Source of the DNA: PMNU01 sp035479375
Lineage (GTDB): Bacteria; Patescibacteriota; Saccharimonadia; Saccharimonadales; UBA4665
Length of the DNA stretch: 64,000 nucleotides
NCBI GenBank assembly: GCA_035479375.1
Contig: DATIIT010000014.1
Span: 1 to 64,000, forward strand
Reading direction: 5' to 3'
Of the stretch, positions 1 through 6,664 are shown one piece after another. A model generated the notes under the pieces. The model was not told where the DNA came from, did not search any database, and saw only the letters and a program-made list of their open reading frames with translations. The position numbers and the translations under genes were made by a program. Each line of letters opens with the position of its first letter. The stretch's first letter is position 1.

Positions 1-309
1 GCAACCCCGGCCACGCCCGCAGTGGTGGATCCTGCGCCAGCCGCCGCTCCCGCCCCAACCCCCGCGCCTGCCCCCGAAGACGACAGCGTCACTATCTCTA
101 AGAAAAAAGTGATCACGCCGCTCGCTCCAGGCATCGTCCAAGAGAAGCCAGACCTCCACGCACTTCTCGCAAAAGAAGGCGAGAACCTCGATGACAGCCC
201 TCAGGCGCCAGGCATGGCCACGCCGCCGCACCAGCCCGGCCACGTCATCTCGCCCACGCCCACGAACGCCGCCGGGCAGCCGGTTGACCCCAACAGCATT
301 TCACTCTAA
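1..309 (+). CDS. C-terminal tail of an upstream gene (5' truncated by window)
   Basis: The reading frame is open from base 1 and ends in TAA at 307-309, so the true start lies before the window; a GTG at 22 is only an internal candidate. What is visible is a Pro/Ala-rich low-complexity stretch (about residues 4-25) followed by about 70 residues with no recognisable domain, consistent with a disordered C-terminal tail. It ends 9 nt before rluB. In many bacteria scpB precedes rluB, so this could be the tail of a ScpB-like segregation protein, but nothing in the visible part proves that. Confidence 0.6.
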   Translation, partial: ATPATPAVVDPAPAAAPAPTPAPAPEDDSVTISKKKVITPLAPGIVQEKPDLHALLAKEGENLDDSPQAPGMATPPHQPGHVISPTPTNAAGQPVDPNSISL

Positions 310-318
310 GCTGCTGGT

Positions 319-984
319 ATGCGCATCAACAAGTTTATTGCCCTGGCGAGCGGCATGTCGCGCCGCCGCGCCGACGCGGTGGTAGAGCAGGGGAAAGTGC
401 TGGTAAACGGCCAGCTGGCGCAGCCCGGGCAAGACGTTGCCGAGGCAGACACCGTCGCGGTCAACGGCCGCGAGCTTCACGCGCCCGCACAGACACGCAC
501 CATCATTTTCAACAAGCCGGTGGGCGTGGTGGTAAGCCGCGACGGGCAGGGCAGCCCCACCATCTACGACGTACTGCCCACGGAGTTCAGCCAGCTCAAG
601 CCTGTGGGACGGCTGGATAAGGACTCATCCGGGCTGTTGCTGCTCACCAACGACGGCCAGCTGGCGCAAACGCTCACACACCCTAGCCACAAAAAAACAA
701 AAGAGTACGAGGTGCGGCTCAACAAGCCGCTCACGCCCGCGCACCGGCAGGTGGTCAGCGGGCAGGGCGTGCAGCTTAGCGACGGCTTGAGCCGGCTGGG
801 GCTCGAACCCCTTGGCGAAGACGGCCGCGGCTGGCGTGTACGCATGCACGAGGGCCGCAACCGCCAAATCCGCCGCACCTTCCTGGCGCTCGGCTACAGC
901 GTTAATACGCTGCACCGCACCCAGTTTGGCAGCTACACCTTGGATGGTTTGCAGGACGGGGCGTACCAGGAAGCGCAGGCTTAG
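319..984 (+). CDS. rluB: 23S rRNA pseudouridine synthase, RsuA/RluB/RluE/RluF family
   Basis: Isomerises a specific uridine in rRNA to pseudouridine, probably in the large subunit. The 221-residue protein has an N-terminal S4 RNA-binding domain (about residues 1-45, beginning MRINKFIALASG) and the catalytic domain with the family motif GRLDKDSSGLLLLTNDG, whose Asp is the nucleophile. GRNRQIRR near the C-terminus is the second family signature. Length is normal. There is no clear Shine-Dalgarno sequence; it starts 9 nt after the preceding stop and is probably co-transcribed with it. The stop codon overlaps the stop of the convergent gene (TTAG at 981-984). The RluB versus RsuA target cannot be settled from sequence alone. 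Confidence 0.9.
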   Translation: MRINKFIALASGMSRRRADAVVEQGKVLVNGQLAQPGQDVAEADTVAVNGRELHAPAQTRTIIFNKPVGVVVSRDGQGSPTIYDVLPTEFSQLKPVGRLDKDSSGLLLLTNDGQLAQTLTHPSHKKTKEYEVRLNKPLTPAHRQVVSGQGVQLSDGLSRLGLEPLGEDGRGWRVRMHEGRNRQIRRTFLALGYSVNTLHRTQFGSYTLDGLQDGAYQEAQA

Positions 985-1568
985 GCGCCCGGCGGTGACG
1001 GCCGCTGCACGCCGGTACATAGCTCCAGCCAACCCCAGCAAAATTGGCTATCCATGTATGCGCGCTCAAGCGCCTGGCCAGAAGCGCCTTCCGGGAGCGC
1101 CCTGTTCTCTAGGGCTAGTGACGTGCCATCCGGCGCTAATGTCTCGCCATACGCATACAACGTTGCCCGTGCTACTTCGCCGGCCGCGCCTGCGGCGGCG
1201 TGCCCGGGCGCGTGTGCGCGGGCAGCGTCCGGATTATAGACCTCCACGGTTACGCGCTCCCAGCGGCGCACTGGCTGCGGGACAGGGGTTATTTGGACGC
1301 CGTCGCTTACAGGGAGTGGCTCGTACAGGGTTGTCATGTGGCGGCTCAGTTCCATTGTCCAGTTACCGGGGTTACCGTCTGGATCCTTACCGGTAAAAAA
1401 CGGGCCACCACGCCAATGCTCACGGTAGGCAGCCAGCACGCCGCCCTCATACCGCGCGGCGTGCCCCGCAGGAGTCCAACGCATGCCCCAGCCCACAAAC
1501 CCACGCGCCGCGAGGTGTCTTGCGGCCACGAGGGCGTAGGTATCGCCTGGCGGCGGGGGCGTCTCCAT
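981..1568 (-). CDS. Hypothetical protein, no recognised domain
   Basis: A 195-residue orphan. The frame extends upstream to 1745, but that would run into der; the ATG at 1568 lies 7 nt after a minus -10 (TAGTAT, 1576-1581) with a perfect TTGACA at 1601-1606, so I take this start. The protein begins METPPPPG, is rich in Trp, Tyr and aromatic-charged patches (GFVGWGMRWTP, HWRGGPFFTGKDPDG) and has no signal peptide or membrane segment that I can see. It converges on rluB with overlapping stop codons. No function can be assigned. The codon pattern and promoter make it a probable real gene. Confidence 0.6.
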   Translation of the reverse strand: METPPPPGDTYALVAARHLAARGFVGWGMRWTPAGHAARYEGGVLAAYREHWRGGPFFTGKDPDGNPGNWTMELSRHMTTLYEPLPVSDGVQITPVPQPVRRWERVTVEVYNPDAARAHAPGHAAAGAAGEVARATLYAYGETLAPDGTSLALENRALPEGASGQALERAYMDSQFCWGWLELCTGVQRPSPPGA

Positions 1569-1575
1569 ATTTGCG

Positions 1576-1629
1576 ATACTATGAACCAATAATTTTGCCC
1601 TGTCAATATCTGCCCACCTCTGATATAAT
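1576..1629. promoter_or_regulatory. Divergent overlapping promoters for der (+) and the orphan gene (-)
   Basis: Minus strand: TTGACA (1601-1606), 19-nt spacer, TAGTAT (1576-1581), ATG 7 nt later. Plus strand: CTGTCA (1600-1605), 18-nt spacer, TATAAT (1624-1629), ATG 8 nt later. The two -35 elements use the same bases, so polymerase binding should be mutually exclusive. Both predicted transcripts are leaderless or nearly so. Confidence 0.65.
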
Positions 1630-1637
1630 ACCCAGCA

Positions 1638-3005
1638 ATGAGTAGCGAACGCGTGCCAATTGTAGCCATCGTGGGGCGTGCCAACGTGGGCAAGTCCAGC
1701 TTGTTCAACGCGATTTTGAACCGGCGCGAGGCCATCGTCGCCCAAGAGGCCGGCACCACGCGCGACAGCATCATGGCCAAGGCCAGCTGGAATGGCCAGG
1801 ACTTTTGGCTAGTGGACACCGCCGGCGTCAAGACCGCCGAAGACGACTTTGAGTTCACCATCCAGGAGCAAATCCAGCAAGCCGCGGACAGCGCCGACGT
1901 CATCTGGGTCGTGGTGGAAGCCGACGTACCCGTCACCGACGAAGACCGCCGCGTGGCCAAAATGGCGCTCAAGAGCCGCAAGCCGGTCTTCCTCGTGGTC
2001 AACAAAGTGGACAAAGCCCGCGGCCAAGACCTGGGCCTGTTCCAGCGCCTCGGCATCAAGCCCATTATCCACACCAGCACTACCCAACACCGCGGCATAA
2101 GCGAGCTTTTGGACACGCTGGTAACGCACATCCCCAAAGCCACCTTGCGCGAGGACAGCGACCGCCTGCGCATCGCGCTGGTTGGCCGGCCAAACGTGGG
2201 CAAATCTGCGCTGTTTAACACCCTCAGCAAAAAGCAGCAGGCCATTGTGGCACCGCGCGCCGGCACCACGCGGGACATCAACCGCAGCATCGTGCGCTAC
2301 GAGGGCCGCGAAATCGAGATTATGGACACCGCCGGCATCCGCAGGCCAGGGAAGATTGGCGTGGGCATTGAGCACTTTAGCGTGGTGCGTACGCTTTCCG
2401 CCATCGAGCAGGCAGACATCTGCTTCTTGCTCATGGAAGCCAACGAGCTCAATGTTGGGCTGGACCAAAAAATCGCCGGCATGATCAAGGAGGCGGGCAA
2501 GGGGCTGGTGCTGGTGGTGAGCAAGTGGGACGCCGTAGAAGGCCGCGACGCCTTCACCCGCGACGCGCTAGCGCCGCAAATCGCCCACACCTACGATTTT
2601 GTGCCCTGGGCGCCGCTAATCTTCACTAGCTCCATCACTGGGCAAAACGTCACCAAACTGTTTGACTTGGCCTGCGACATCGACCTGCGCCGCAAAAAGC
2701 GCATTACCACCTCCGCGCTCAACGTCTGGCTGCGCGGCGTGGTAGACAAGCACCCGCCGGCCGGCCTCAAAAACCGCGCGCCCAGGCTCAACTACATGAC
2801 CCAAGAAACAGACAACCCCATCCCGGCCTTCAAAATTTTTGGCGCGCACACCAAATTCCTGCACTGGAGCTACCGCCGCTACATGGAACGCGAGCTGCGC
2901 GAGCGCTACCACTACGAGGGCACGCCCATCCAGCTGTGGTTCATTGAGAAGCACGAGACCCACAAGCACGGCAACAGCCCCACCAAAGAGCCACGCACAA
3001 AGTAA
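1638..3005 (+). CDS. der: Ribosome biogenesis GTPase Der (EngA)
   Basis: Essential double GTPase that binds the 50S subunit during late assembly. The 455 residues show two tandem G domains, with P-loops GRANVGKSSLFN (about residue 12) and GRPNVGKSALFN (about residue 182), each followed by its own DxxG (DTAG) and NKxD-type motifs (NKVD, SKWD). A C-terminal KH-like domain is visible from about residue 355, including the family-typical LHWSYRRYMERELR region. Length is normal for the family. The start ATG at 1638 is only 8 nt after a TATAAT, so translation of the mRNA is probably leaderless. A short Lys-rich tail ends the protein. It is followed by a convergent orphan gene. Confidence 0.97.
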   Translation: MSSERVPIVAIVGRANVGKSSLFNAILNRREAIVAQEAGTTRDSIMAKASWNGQDFWLVDTAGVKTAEDDFEFTIQEQIQQAADSADVIWVVVEADVPVTDEDRRVAKMALKSRKPVFLVVNKVDKARGQDLGLFQRLGIKPIIHTSTTQHRGISELLDTLVTHIPKATLREDSDRLRIALVGRPNVGKSALFNTLSKKQQAIVAPRAGTTRDINRSIVRYEGREIEIMDTAGIRRPGKIGVGIEHFSVVRTLSAIEQADICFLLMEANELNVGLDQKIAGMIKEAGKGLVLVVSKWDAVEGRDAFTRDALAPQIAHTYDFVPWAPLIFTSSITGQNVTKLFDLACDIDLRRKKRITTSALNVWLRGVVDKHPPAGLKNRAPRLNYMTQETDNPIPAFKIFGAHTKFLHWSYRRYMERELRERYHYEGTPIQLWFIEKHETHKHGNSPTKEPRTK

Positions 3006-3052
3006 GACTGGCCGGAAGCCGCCCAAGAGCAGAAAAGGGCGCCTACCAACGC

Positions 3053-3451
3053 TCACGCCACCAAGTAGTGGTGCGTCCGCGCCAAGTCCTGCATTTCCAG
3101 AAAGCCGTACACCAGGGCGTAGTGCCCCATATTCAGCCCCGTAACCACACCGGCCGGGTCAACCCGCGGCGTCCTGTCATACTCCCGTTGCATGCCTGTC
3201 CGCACCGAATAGTCCATAGCGCCAAGGGTCGTAATTGGCACATCAGGCGAGCCAGCCTCAATCTTGTCCAAAAGGTTGAGCAGAGCACCCAGGTACGCGG
3301 CCGCATGGCTGTAATAATCTGGCAATGGCCGCTCGTCGTTGCCAAATGTATCTACCAGGAATGCGCCGGCCCGGACGATTGCCGTCCGCATCCCCTCGTA
3401 CGGAAGCGGGGAATTCATGCCCCGCAAATCCTCATGGGATGGTTGCGCCAT
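3053..3451 (-). CDS. Hypothetical protein (132 aa)
   Basis: Short orphan protein lying between der and pth, on the opposite strand to both. It starts MAQPSHEDLRGMNS and contains a central helix-prone stretch (AAYLGALLNLLDKIEAG); no signal peptide, membrane segment or known motif is apparent. A TAGATT hexamer ends 6 nt before the ATG, the same leaderless spacing seen for other genes here, which supports both the start and the reality of the gene. Its 3' end faces the der stop 47 nt away with no obvious terminator. Function unknown. Confidence 0.55.
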   Translation of the reverse strand: MAQPSHEDLRGMNSPLPYEGMRTAIVRAGAFLVDTFGNDERPLPDYYSHAAAYLGALLNLLDKIEAGSPDVPITTLGAMDYSVRTGMQREYDRTPRVDPAGVVTGLNMGHYALVYGFLEMQDLARTHHYLVA

Positions 3452-3521
3452 ACCCCTAATCTAGCCCTGGCTTACGGGCGCTGTCTGCCGATTCCGTCAC
3501 ATTGTGGCCAGAATGCAATAT

Positions 3522-3551
3522 TTGGGCGCTACGCCACCTCTGTTGTATACT
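3522..3551 (+). promoter_or_regulatory. Leaderless promoter of pth
   Basis: A -10 TATACT (3546-3551) ends 7 nt before the pth ATG; a weak -35 TTGGGC sits at 3522-3527 with an 18-nt spacer. The -10-to-ATG stretch (TACTACCCAGCATG) closely resembles that of der (TAATACCCAGCAATG). Confidence 0.6.
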
Positions 3552-3558
3552 ACCCAGC

Positions 3559-4200
3559 ATGGGATTATTCCAACGCCGCCCCCAGGTGGGCGACACCATC
3601 CAGTACTACACGCTCGGGCAAAACAAGACGCTGTTGGTAGCCGGCCTCGGTAACCCGGGCAAAGAGTATGGCGGCACGCGCCACAACATCGGTTTCGAGT
3701 GCCTGGACGCATTCGCCAAAGCCGCCAACTTCCAGCCGTGGGTAGACAAGAAAAGCCTCAAGTGCACAGAGGCCAGCGCCACGCTCGGCGACACGCGGGT
3801 CATTTTAATAAAGCCAACCACCTTCATGAACCTCAGCGGGGAAGCTGTGGCGGCGGTGGTTAACTTTTATAAAATCGCGGCCGGCAACATTATTGTGGTG
3901 CACGACGAGCTGGACATCCCATTTGGCCAAATCCGTTTGCGCACCGGCGGTGCGTCGGCAGGGCACAACGGGCTTAAATCCATCATCCAACACATTGGCG
4001 AAGATTTTGGGCGGGTGCGCGTGGGCATTGGCCCCAAAGAGCCCCAACAGATAGATAGCGCCGATTTCGTGCTCGGCCGCTTCAGCAAAGACCAGCAGGC
4101 GCACATAAGCGAGCTAACACGCGAGGTAAGCGCCATCTTAAGCGAGGCCGCCTTCGGCGCCGGCAGCTTGCCGCAGGAAACGCGCAGCTTCTTATTGTAG
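3559..4200 (+). CDS. pth: Peptidyl-tRNA hydrolase
   Basis: Recycles peptidyl-tRNA released from stalled ribosomes by cleaving the ester bond. The 213-residue protein has all expected residues: the catalytic His in RHNIGFE, Asn in TFMNLSGEA, Asp in VHDELDIPFG and Asn in GHNGLKSI. Compared with typical Pth it carries about 20 extra N-terminal residues before VAGLGNPG. The ATG at 3559 is chosen because it lies 7 nt after a good -10; the in-frame ATG at 3502 would precede the promoter. It ends 1 nt before the stop of a convergent orphan gene. Confidence 0.96.
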   Translation: MGLFQRRPQVGDTIQYYTLGQNKTLLVAGLGNPGKEYGGTRHNIGFECLDAFAKAANFQPWVDKKSLKCTEASATLGDTRVILIKPTTFMNLSGEAVAAVVNFYKIAAGNIIVVHDELDIPFGQIRLRTGGASAGHNGLKSIIQHIGEDFGRVRVGIGPKEPQQIDSADFVLGRFSKDQQAHISELTREVSAILSEAAFGAGSLPQETRSFLL

Positions 4201-4201
4201 T

Positions 4202-4474
4202 TTAGGGTGCGACGCCGGGTTCGGCAGCCAAACCGGCCGCTGCGCACACAAACGCGGCAACGCTGGTCTCGTAAAATTGCGCTGGCGTGGTGCCGTAATT
4301 AGCGGCAGTTTCGGCCGCCGGCGGACACAGCGGCTGGCCATGGCTCAGGCGGTCAGCCTCGACTGCAACAGGGGCAGTGAGCACAAGCAGGGCTGTAAGT
4401 TGGGCTGCCAGCCGTACCCGGGCCGGGGTGCCGCTGTGAGCCTCGAGCCATCCCTGGTACCTCTCGTAAAACAT
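4202..4474 (-). CDS. Hypothetical protein with one hydrophobic segment (90 aa)
   Basis: The start at 4474 gives MFYERYQGWLEAHSG; a TATTAT -10 ends 7 nt upstream, again a leaderless layout, while longer in-frame extension would read through a terminator. A hydrophobic stretch (AAQLTALLVLTAPVAV, about residues 24-40) could be a membrane segment or a signal sequence; the C-terminal half is Ala-rich. It is convergent with pth. No family recognised. Confidence 0.5.
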   Translation of the reverse strand: MFYERYQGWLEAHSGTPARVRLAAQLTALLVLTAPVAVEADRLSHGQPLCPPAAETAANYGTTPAQFYETSVAAFVCAAAGLAAEPGVAP

Positions 4475-4537
4475 AACACCTATAATATCATAAATATCAC
4501 TAATTTCTAGTCTATGCAGCGGGGCAACCTGTGGTAT

Positions 4538-4975
4538 AAAAAAGACCGGCGAGAGGGGGTGGGCACCGCTCGCCGGTCTTTTTGGGGACGTTTCTTTAGG
4601 GAAACCTCCCCGACAGGTTCCTATTGCTAGGGACCAACCCTTCAACCCACCCCAGCGAAGCGTCATGCACTAAAACTCCATAAAGTGATGCGCCGGTTCC
4701 GAAGAACCATCTTTGAGGACTCGCTGGCCCACAATTCGGGCCTCTGCCAAAAGGCAGGGGTTGCTGATGTTCCGGACGAATCCGGTATCAGCTAGTTAAA
4801 GGGGTTAGTTTGCTTTAGAACGCATGTCTGCCGGTTCAAAAAATCGCCAGGCAAGCGCCGTTTAGAGATAAGTGGAGGGTAACAACTTGGCTCGTGGTGG
4901 CACGTTCTAAAACAATCTAACAAATTGTTAGAATGGGGGATATAAGGTGCGTAAGCGCCCATGAGGGACTTACAG
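4538..4975 (-). ncRNA. Candidate structured non-coding RNA, about 440 nt, unassigned
   Basis: A minus-strand transcript is predicted from about 4975 to 4538: a near-consensus promoter upstream (4982-5010), a strong terminator at the end (4540-4583) and no plausible protein inside. Read on the minus strand it is packed with helices: a 5' hairpin GTAAG...CTTAC enclosing CCC-TCAT-GGG right at the predicted start; TCTAACA-ATT-TGTTAGA; GCTGAT...ATCAGC around CCGGA-TTCG-TCCGG; CTGCC-TTTT-GGCAG; GGCCC...GGGCC; GGTTC-TTCG-GAACC; a GNRA hairpin CCTA-GCAA-TAGG; and GGGGA-GTTTC type pairing with GAAACGTCCCC. UUCG and GNRA loops and compensatory-looking stems argue for a functional RNA. I found none of the signature motifs of RNase P RNA, tmRNA, SRP RNA or 6S RNA, so the class is unknown. 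Confidence 0.6.
4540..4583. terminator. Bidirectional intrinsic terminator
   Basis: Stem GACCGGCGAG (4544-4553) pairs with CTCGCCGGTC (4569-4578), with an inner GGTG/CACC stem in the loop. A/T runs flank both sides, giving a U-tract on either strand; on the minus strand it ends the candidate ncRNA. Confidence 0.85.
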
Positions 4976-4981
4976 AAACCG

Positions 4982-5010
4982 ATTTTAGCATCTTGCATCC
5001 TCCATGTCAA
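4982..5010 (-). promoter_or_regulatory. Strong promoter of the candidate ncRNA
   Basis: TTGACA (5005-5010), exactly 17 nt, then TAAAAT (4982-4987) on the minus strand. This is among the best promoter matches in the window and reads away from dprA into the structured region. Confidence 0.75.
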
Positions 5011-5048
5011 TAGTTTTTACACATAATTGTTAGGAGGTCAAAAAACTT

Positions 5049-5894
5049 ATGCTTTCCGTATCTGTTGTTCCGAATAAACTGCGGAACATACCCGACCCGC
5101 CGAGCCAGTTGTTTGTAAAGGGTTATTCTGTTAATGAACTCTTGGAAAGGCCTTGCGTAGCGGTGGTAGGAAGCCGCAAGGTTAGTGCCTATGGTAAGGC
5201 AGTAACCGCTGCGTTGGCTGGAGATTTAGCGCGGGCAGGTGTTCTCATTATAAGCGGTTTAGCCCTTGGTGTCGATAGCATTGCGCATATTGCCGCGCTT
5301 GATGCCGGCGGCCTCACCCTGGCGGTGCTGCCGTCACCGGTGGAGCAGATCTATCCAGCGGCGCATGAGCAGCTCGCAAAACGGATCATCGCCCAGGGTG
5401 GGGCACTGGTGAGCGAATATCCGGCCGGCGCGCCGGTGTACCGGCTCAACTTTGTGGAGCGCAACCGCATTGCCTCCGGCCTGTGCGACGCCCTCTTAAT
5501 AACAGAGGCGGCAGAGAAGAGCGGCACGCTGCACACCGCCAACTTTGCGCTAGAGCAGGGGAAACCGGTGCTGGCCGTGCCAGGGAACATCACCAGCCTG
5601 ACCTCTGTTGGCACAAATAACCTCATTAAAACCGGCGCCACACCGGTGACCTCGGCGGCAGATGTTTTGCAAGCGCTCGGCATAGAGACGGGCAAGGCCG
5701 CCAAGCAGCCGCCAAAAGGGGACAGCCCAGCCGAGCAAGCCCTCCTAGACCTGTTGTGGGGCGGCGTAAGCGACGGCGCCGAGCTGCTCGCGCGCAGCGG
5801 CCTGGAGCCGGCGCCGTTCAACCAAGCACTCACCATGCTGGAGATCCACGGCCAAATCCGGGCGCTGGGCGCCAATCGCTGGGCTTTGCAGTAG
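5049..5894 (+). CDS. dprA: DNA-processing protein DprA (RecA loader in natural transformation)
   Basis: Binds incoming single-stranded DNA and loads RecA. The 281 residues contain the Rossmann-type DprA core (VAVVGSRKVSAYG, SGLALGVDSIAH, AGGLTLAVLPSPV, FVERNRIASGL, ALLITEA, SGTLHTANFALEQGK) followed by a C-terminal winged-helix-like domain (about residues 215-281). The N-terminal SAM domain of longer DprA proteins is missing, so this is the short form. The start has the clearest Shine-Dalgarno sequence of the region, AGGAGG at 5032-5037, 11 nt before ATG. The divergent ncRNA promoter lies just upstream, and part of that RNA is complementary to the dprA ribosome-binding site. It suggests DNA uptake competence. 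Confidence 0.93.
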   Translation: MLSVSVVPNKLRNIPDPPSQLFVKGYSVNELLERPCVAVVGSRKVSAYGKAVTAALAGDLARAGVLIISGLALGVDSIAHIAALDAGGLTLAVLPSPVEQIYPAAHEQLAKRIIAQGGALVSEYPAGAPVYRLNFVERNRIASGLCDALLITEAAEKSGTLHTANFALEQGKPVLAVPGNITSLTSVGTNNLIKTGATPVTSAADVLQALGIETGKAAKQPPKGDSPAEQALLDLLWGGVSDGAELLARSGLEPAPFNQALTMLEIHGQIRALGANRWALQ

Positions 5895-5926
5895 CAATAC
5901 GCTGGCAAGCGGCCTACACTAGGCGT

Positions 5927-6103
5927 ATGAGCCTCAAAACCATCATTTGGGTTGGCGTCTTCATTGGCAGCACGCTGGGCGGCTGGCTGGGCGCACTTAT
6001 AAGCCACGGCAACTGGTTAAGCTGGCAGAGCGTCTTAGGAGGCGCGCTGGGCGCCTTCCTGGGGGTCTACGCCGGGTACAAAGCCGGGCAGTATATAGTA
6101 TAA
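5927..6103 (+). CDS. Small glycine-rich membrane protein (58 aa)
   Basis: Two hydrophobic segments (TIIWVGVFIGSTLGGWLGAL and VLGGALGAFLGVYAGYKAG) separated by a short polar loop, with Gly-zipper-like GxxxG spacing. Start: ATG 5927 lies 7 nt after a TACACT -10, a leaderless layout. An intrinsic terminator follows 20 nt after the stop, so it is a monocistronic transcription unit 32 nt behind dprA. Function unknown; small hairpin membrane proteins of this type are common in compact genomes. Confidence 0.7.
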   Translation: MSLKTIIWVGVFIGSTLGGWLGALISHGNWLSWQSVLGGALGAFLGVYAGYKAGQYIV

Positions 6104-6122
6104 GAAGTGTGTCAGGGCGACA

Positions 6123-6150
6123 AAAAACGGCCCGTTTCCAGGCCGTTTTT
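6123..6150. terminator. Bidirectional intrinsic terminator
   Basis: AAAAACGGCC (6123-6132) pairs perfectly with GGCCGTTTTT (6141-6150) around an 8-nt loop. It serves the small plus-strand membrane gene and the minus-strand gene ending at 6170. Confidence 0.9.
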
Positions 6151-6169
6151 CTGTAGGTAGTGAGCCGAC

Positions 6170-6439
6170 CTACGCGGCTTGGACTGCAATCTCGCCAACG
6201 CCAGGCACCACCGGCGGCACCGCGTGCACAGCTTCCACAGCAGCGTTGAGCTCGGCCACATTGTGGACGTGTGCGCCGCCGGGAAGTACCATACCACCTT
6301 CGGCGTCGGGAAGGGGAAGGGCGCCACCCCTAAATTCTTGGCGTGCAGCGACCTGTAGGTATGCTGGTGTACTGTTGTGCCCACCTGAAGCCCCCAAGTT
6401 AGAACGGCCACCAGCCCAGTAAGGTTTGCTTAAACTCAT
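6170..6439 (-). CDS. Hypothetical protein (89 aa)
   Basis: The frame is open to 6463 but the ATG at 6439 is preceded by a strong Shine-Dalgarno sequence (AGAGGAG), so I use it. The protein begins MSLSKPYWAGGRSN, is Gly/Ala/Val-rich and ends in a hydrophobic VPPVVPGVGEIAVQAA tail; no known motif. It sits in a two-gene unit with a possible 29-codon leader ORF, behind a TTGACA promoter at 6545-6574 and before the terminator at 6123-6150. Function unknown. Confidence 0.6.
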   Translation of the reverse strand: MSLSKPYWAGGRSNLGASGGHNSTPAYLQVAARQEFRGGALPLPDAEGGMVLPGGAHVHNVAELNAAVEAVHAVPPVVPGVGEIAVQAA

Positions 6440-6525
6440 ATTTCTCCTCTTCTTACGCGGCAAAAAACCAAAATAAAAACCGCTCCATATTTCAGGTAGC
6501 GGCCGTATCTCCAGCGTCTTGCCAT
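6436..6525 (-). CDS. Candidate 29-residue leader peptide
   Basis: Between the promoter and the downstream gene there is an ATG-started frame of 29 codons ending TGA, overlapping the next ATG as ATGA. The peptide is basic with a hydrophobic core (YGAVFILVFCRV). Its end carries the Shine-Dalgarno sequence of the next gene, so translation could be coupled. It has no ribosome-binding site of its own, so this is tentative. Confidence 0.3.
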   Translation of the reverse strand: MARRWRYGRYLKYGAVFILVFCRVRRGEI

Positions 6526-6544
6526 TTATTTTTGGTACTCTTCC

Positions 6545-6574
6545 GTTTTACTCCTGTGAATCGTAACATGTCAA
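6545..6574 (-). promoter_or_regulatory. Promoter of the 6170-6525 unit
   Basis: Minus strand TTGACA (6569-6574), 18-nt spacer, TAAAAC (6545-6550). It leaves a leader of about 100 nt before the ATG at 6439, the longest leader of any protein gene here. Confidence 0.6.
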
Positions 6575-6582
6575 GAGTTTTT

Positions 6583-6598
6583 TGTGATAATTGTCACG
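6583..6598. promoter_or_regulatory. CRP/FNR-like palindrome
   Basis: TGTGA-TAATTG-TCACG matches the CRP half-site consensus TGTGA-N6-TCACA at nine of ten arm positions. It lies between the divergent promoters of topA and the minus-strand unit. Confidence 0.35.
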
Positions 6599-6622
6599 AA
6601 ATATTTGCGTTTTGGGGCACAC

Positions 6623-6652
6623 TTGCGTAGTATGCCTGCTTACATATAAGAT
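6623..6652 (+). promoter_or_regulatory. Promoter of topA
   Basis: TTGCGT (6623-6628) with TATAAG (6645-6650, spacer 16) or TAAGAT (6647-6652, spacer 18). The topA ATG at 6665 follows within 12-14 nt, so the leader is only a few bases. Confidence 0.5.
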
Positions 6653-6664
6653 ACACGAATAAGC

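Noticed and set aside
812..1396. Plus-strand frames over rluB and the 981-1568 gene
   Set aside because: Arg/Ala/Pro-rich shadows typical of G+C-rich DNA, without starts or promoters.
4538..5000. RNase P RNA or tmRNA on either strand
   Set aside because: Short matches such as TTACAGAAACCG and GGTGCGTAAGCGCC on the plus strand recall RNase P, but the GAGGAAAGTCC core is missing and spacing is wrong; no tag ending in Ala-Ala or acceptor stem for tmRNA.
4792..5010. Minus-strand open frame of 72 codons in the pth-dprA gap
   Set aside because: It begins in the -35 of the strong promoter, so its start codon would not be transcribed; composition (Cys, His, Pro) is not protein-like and the region is better explained as structured RNA.
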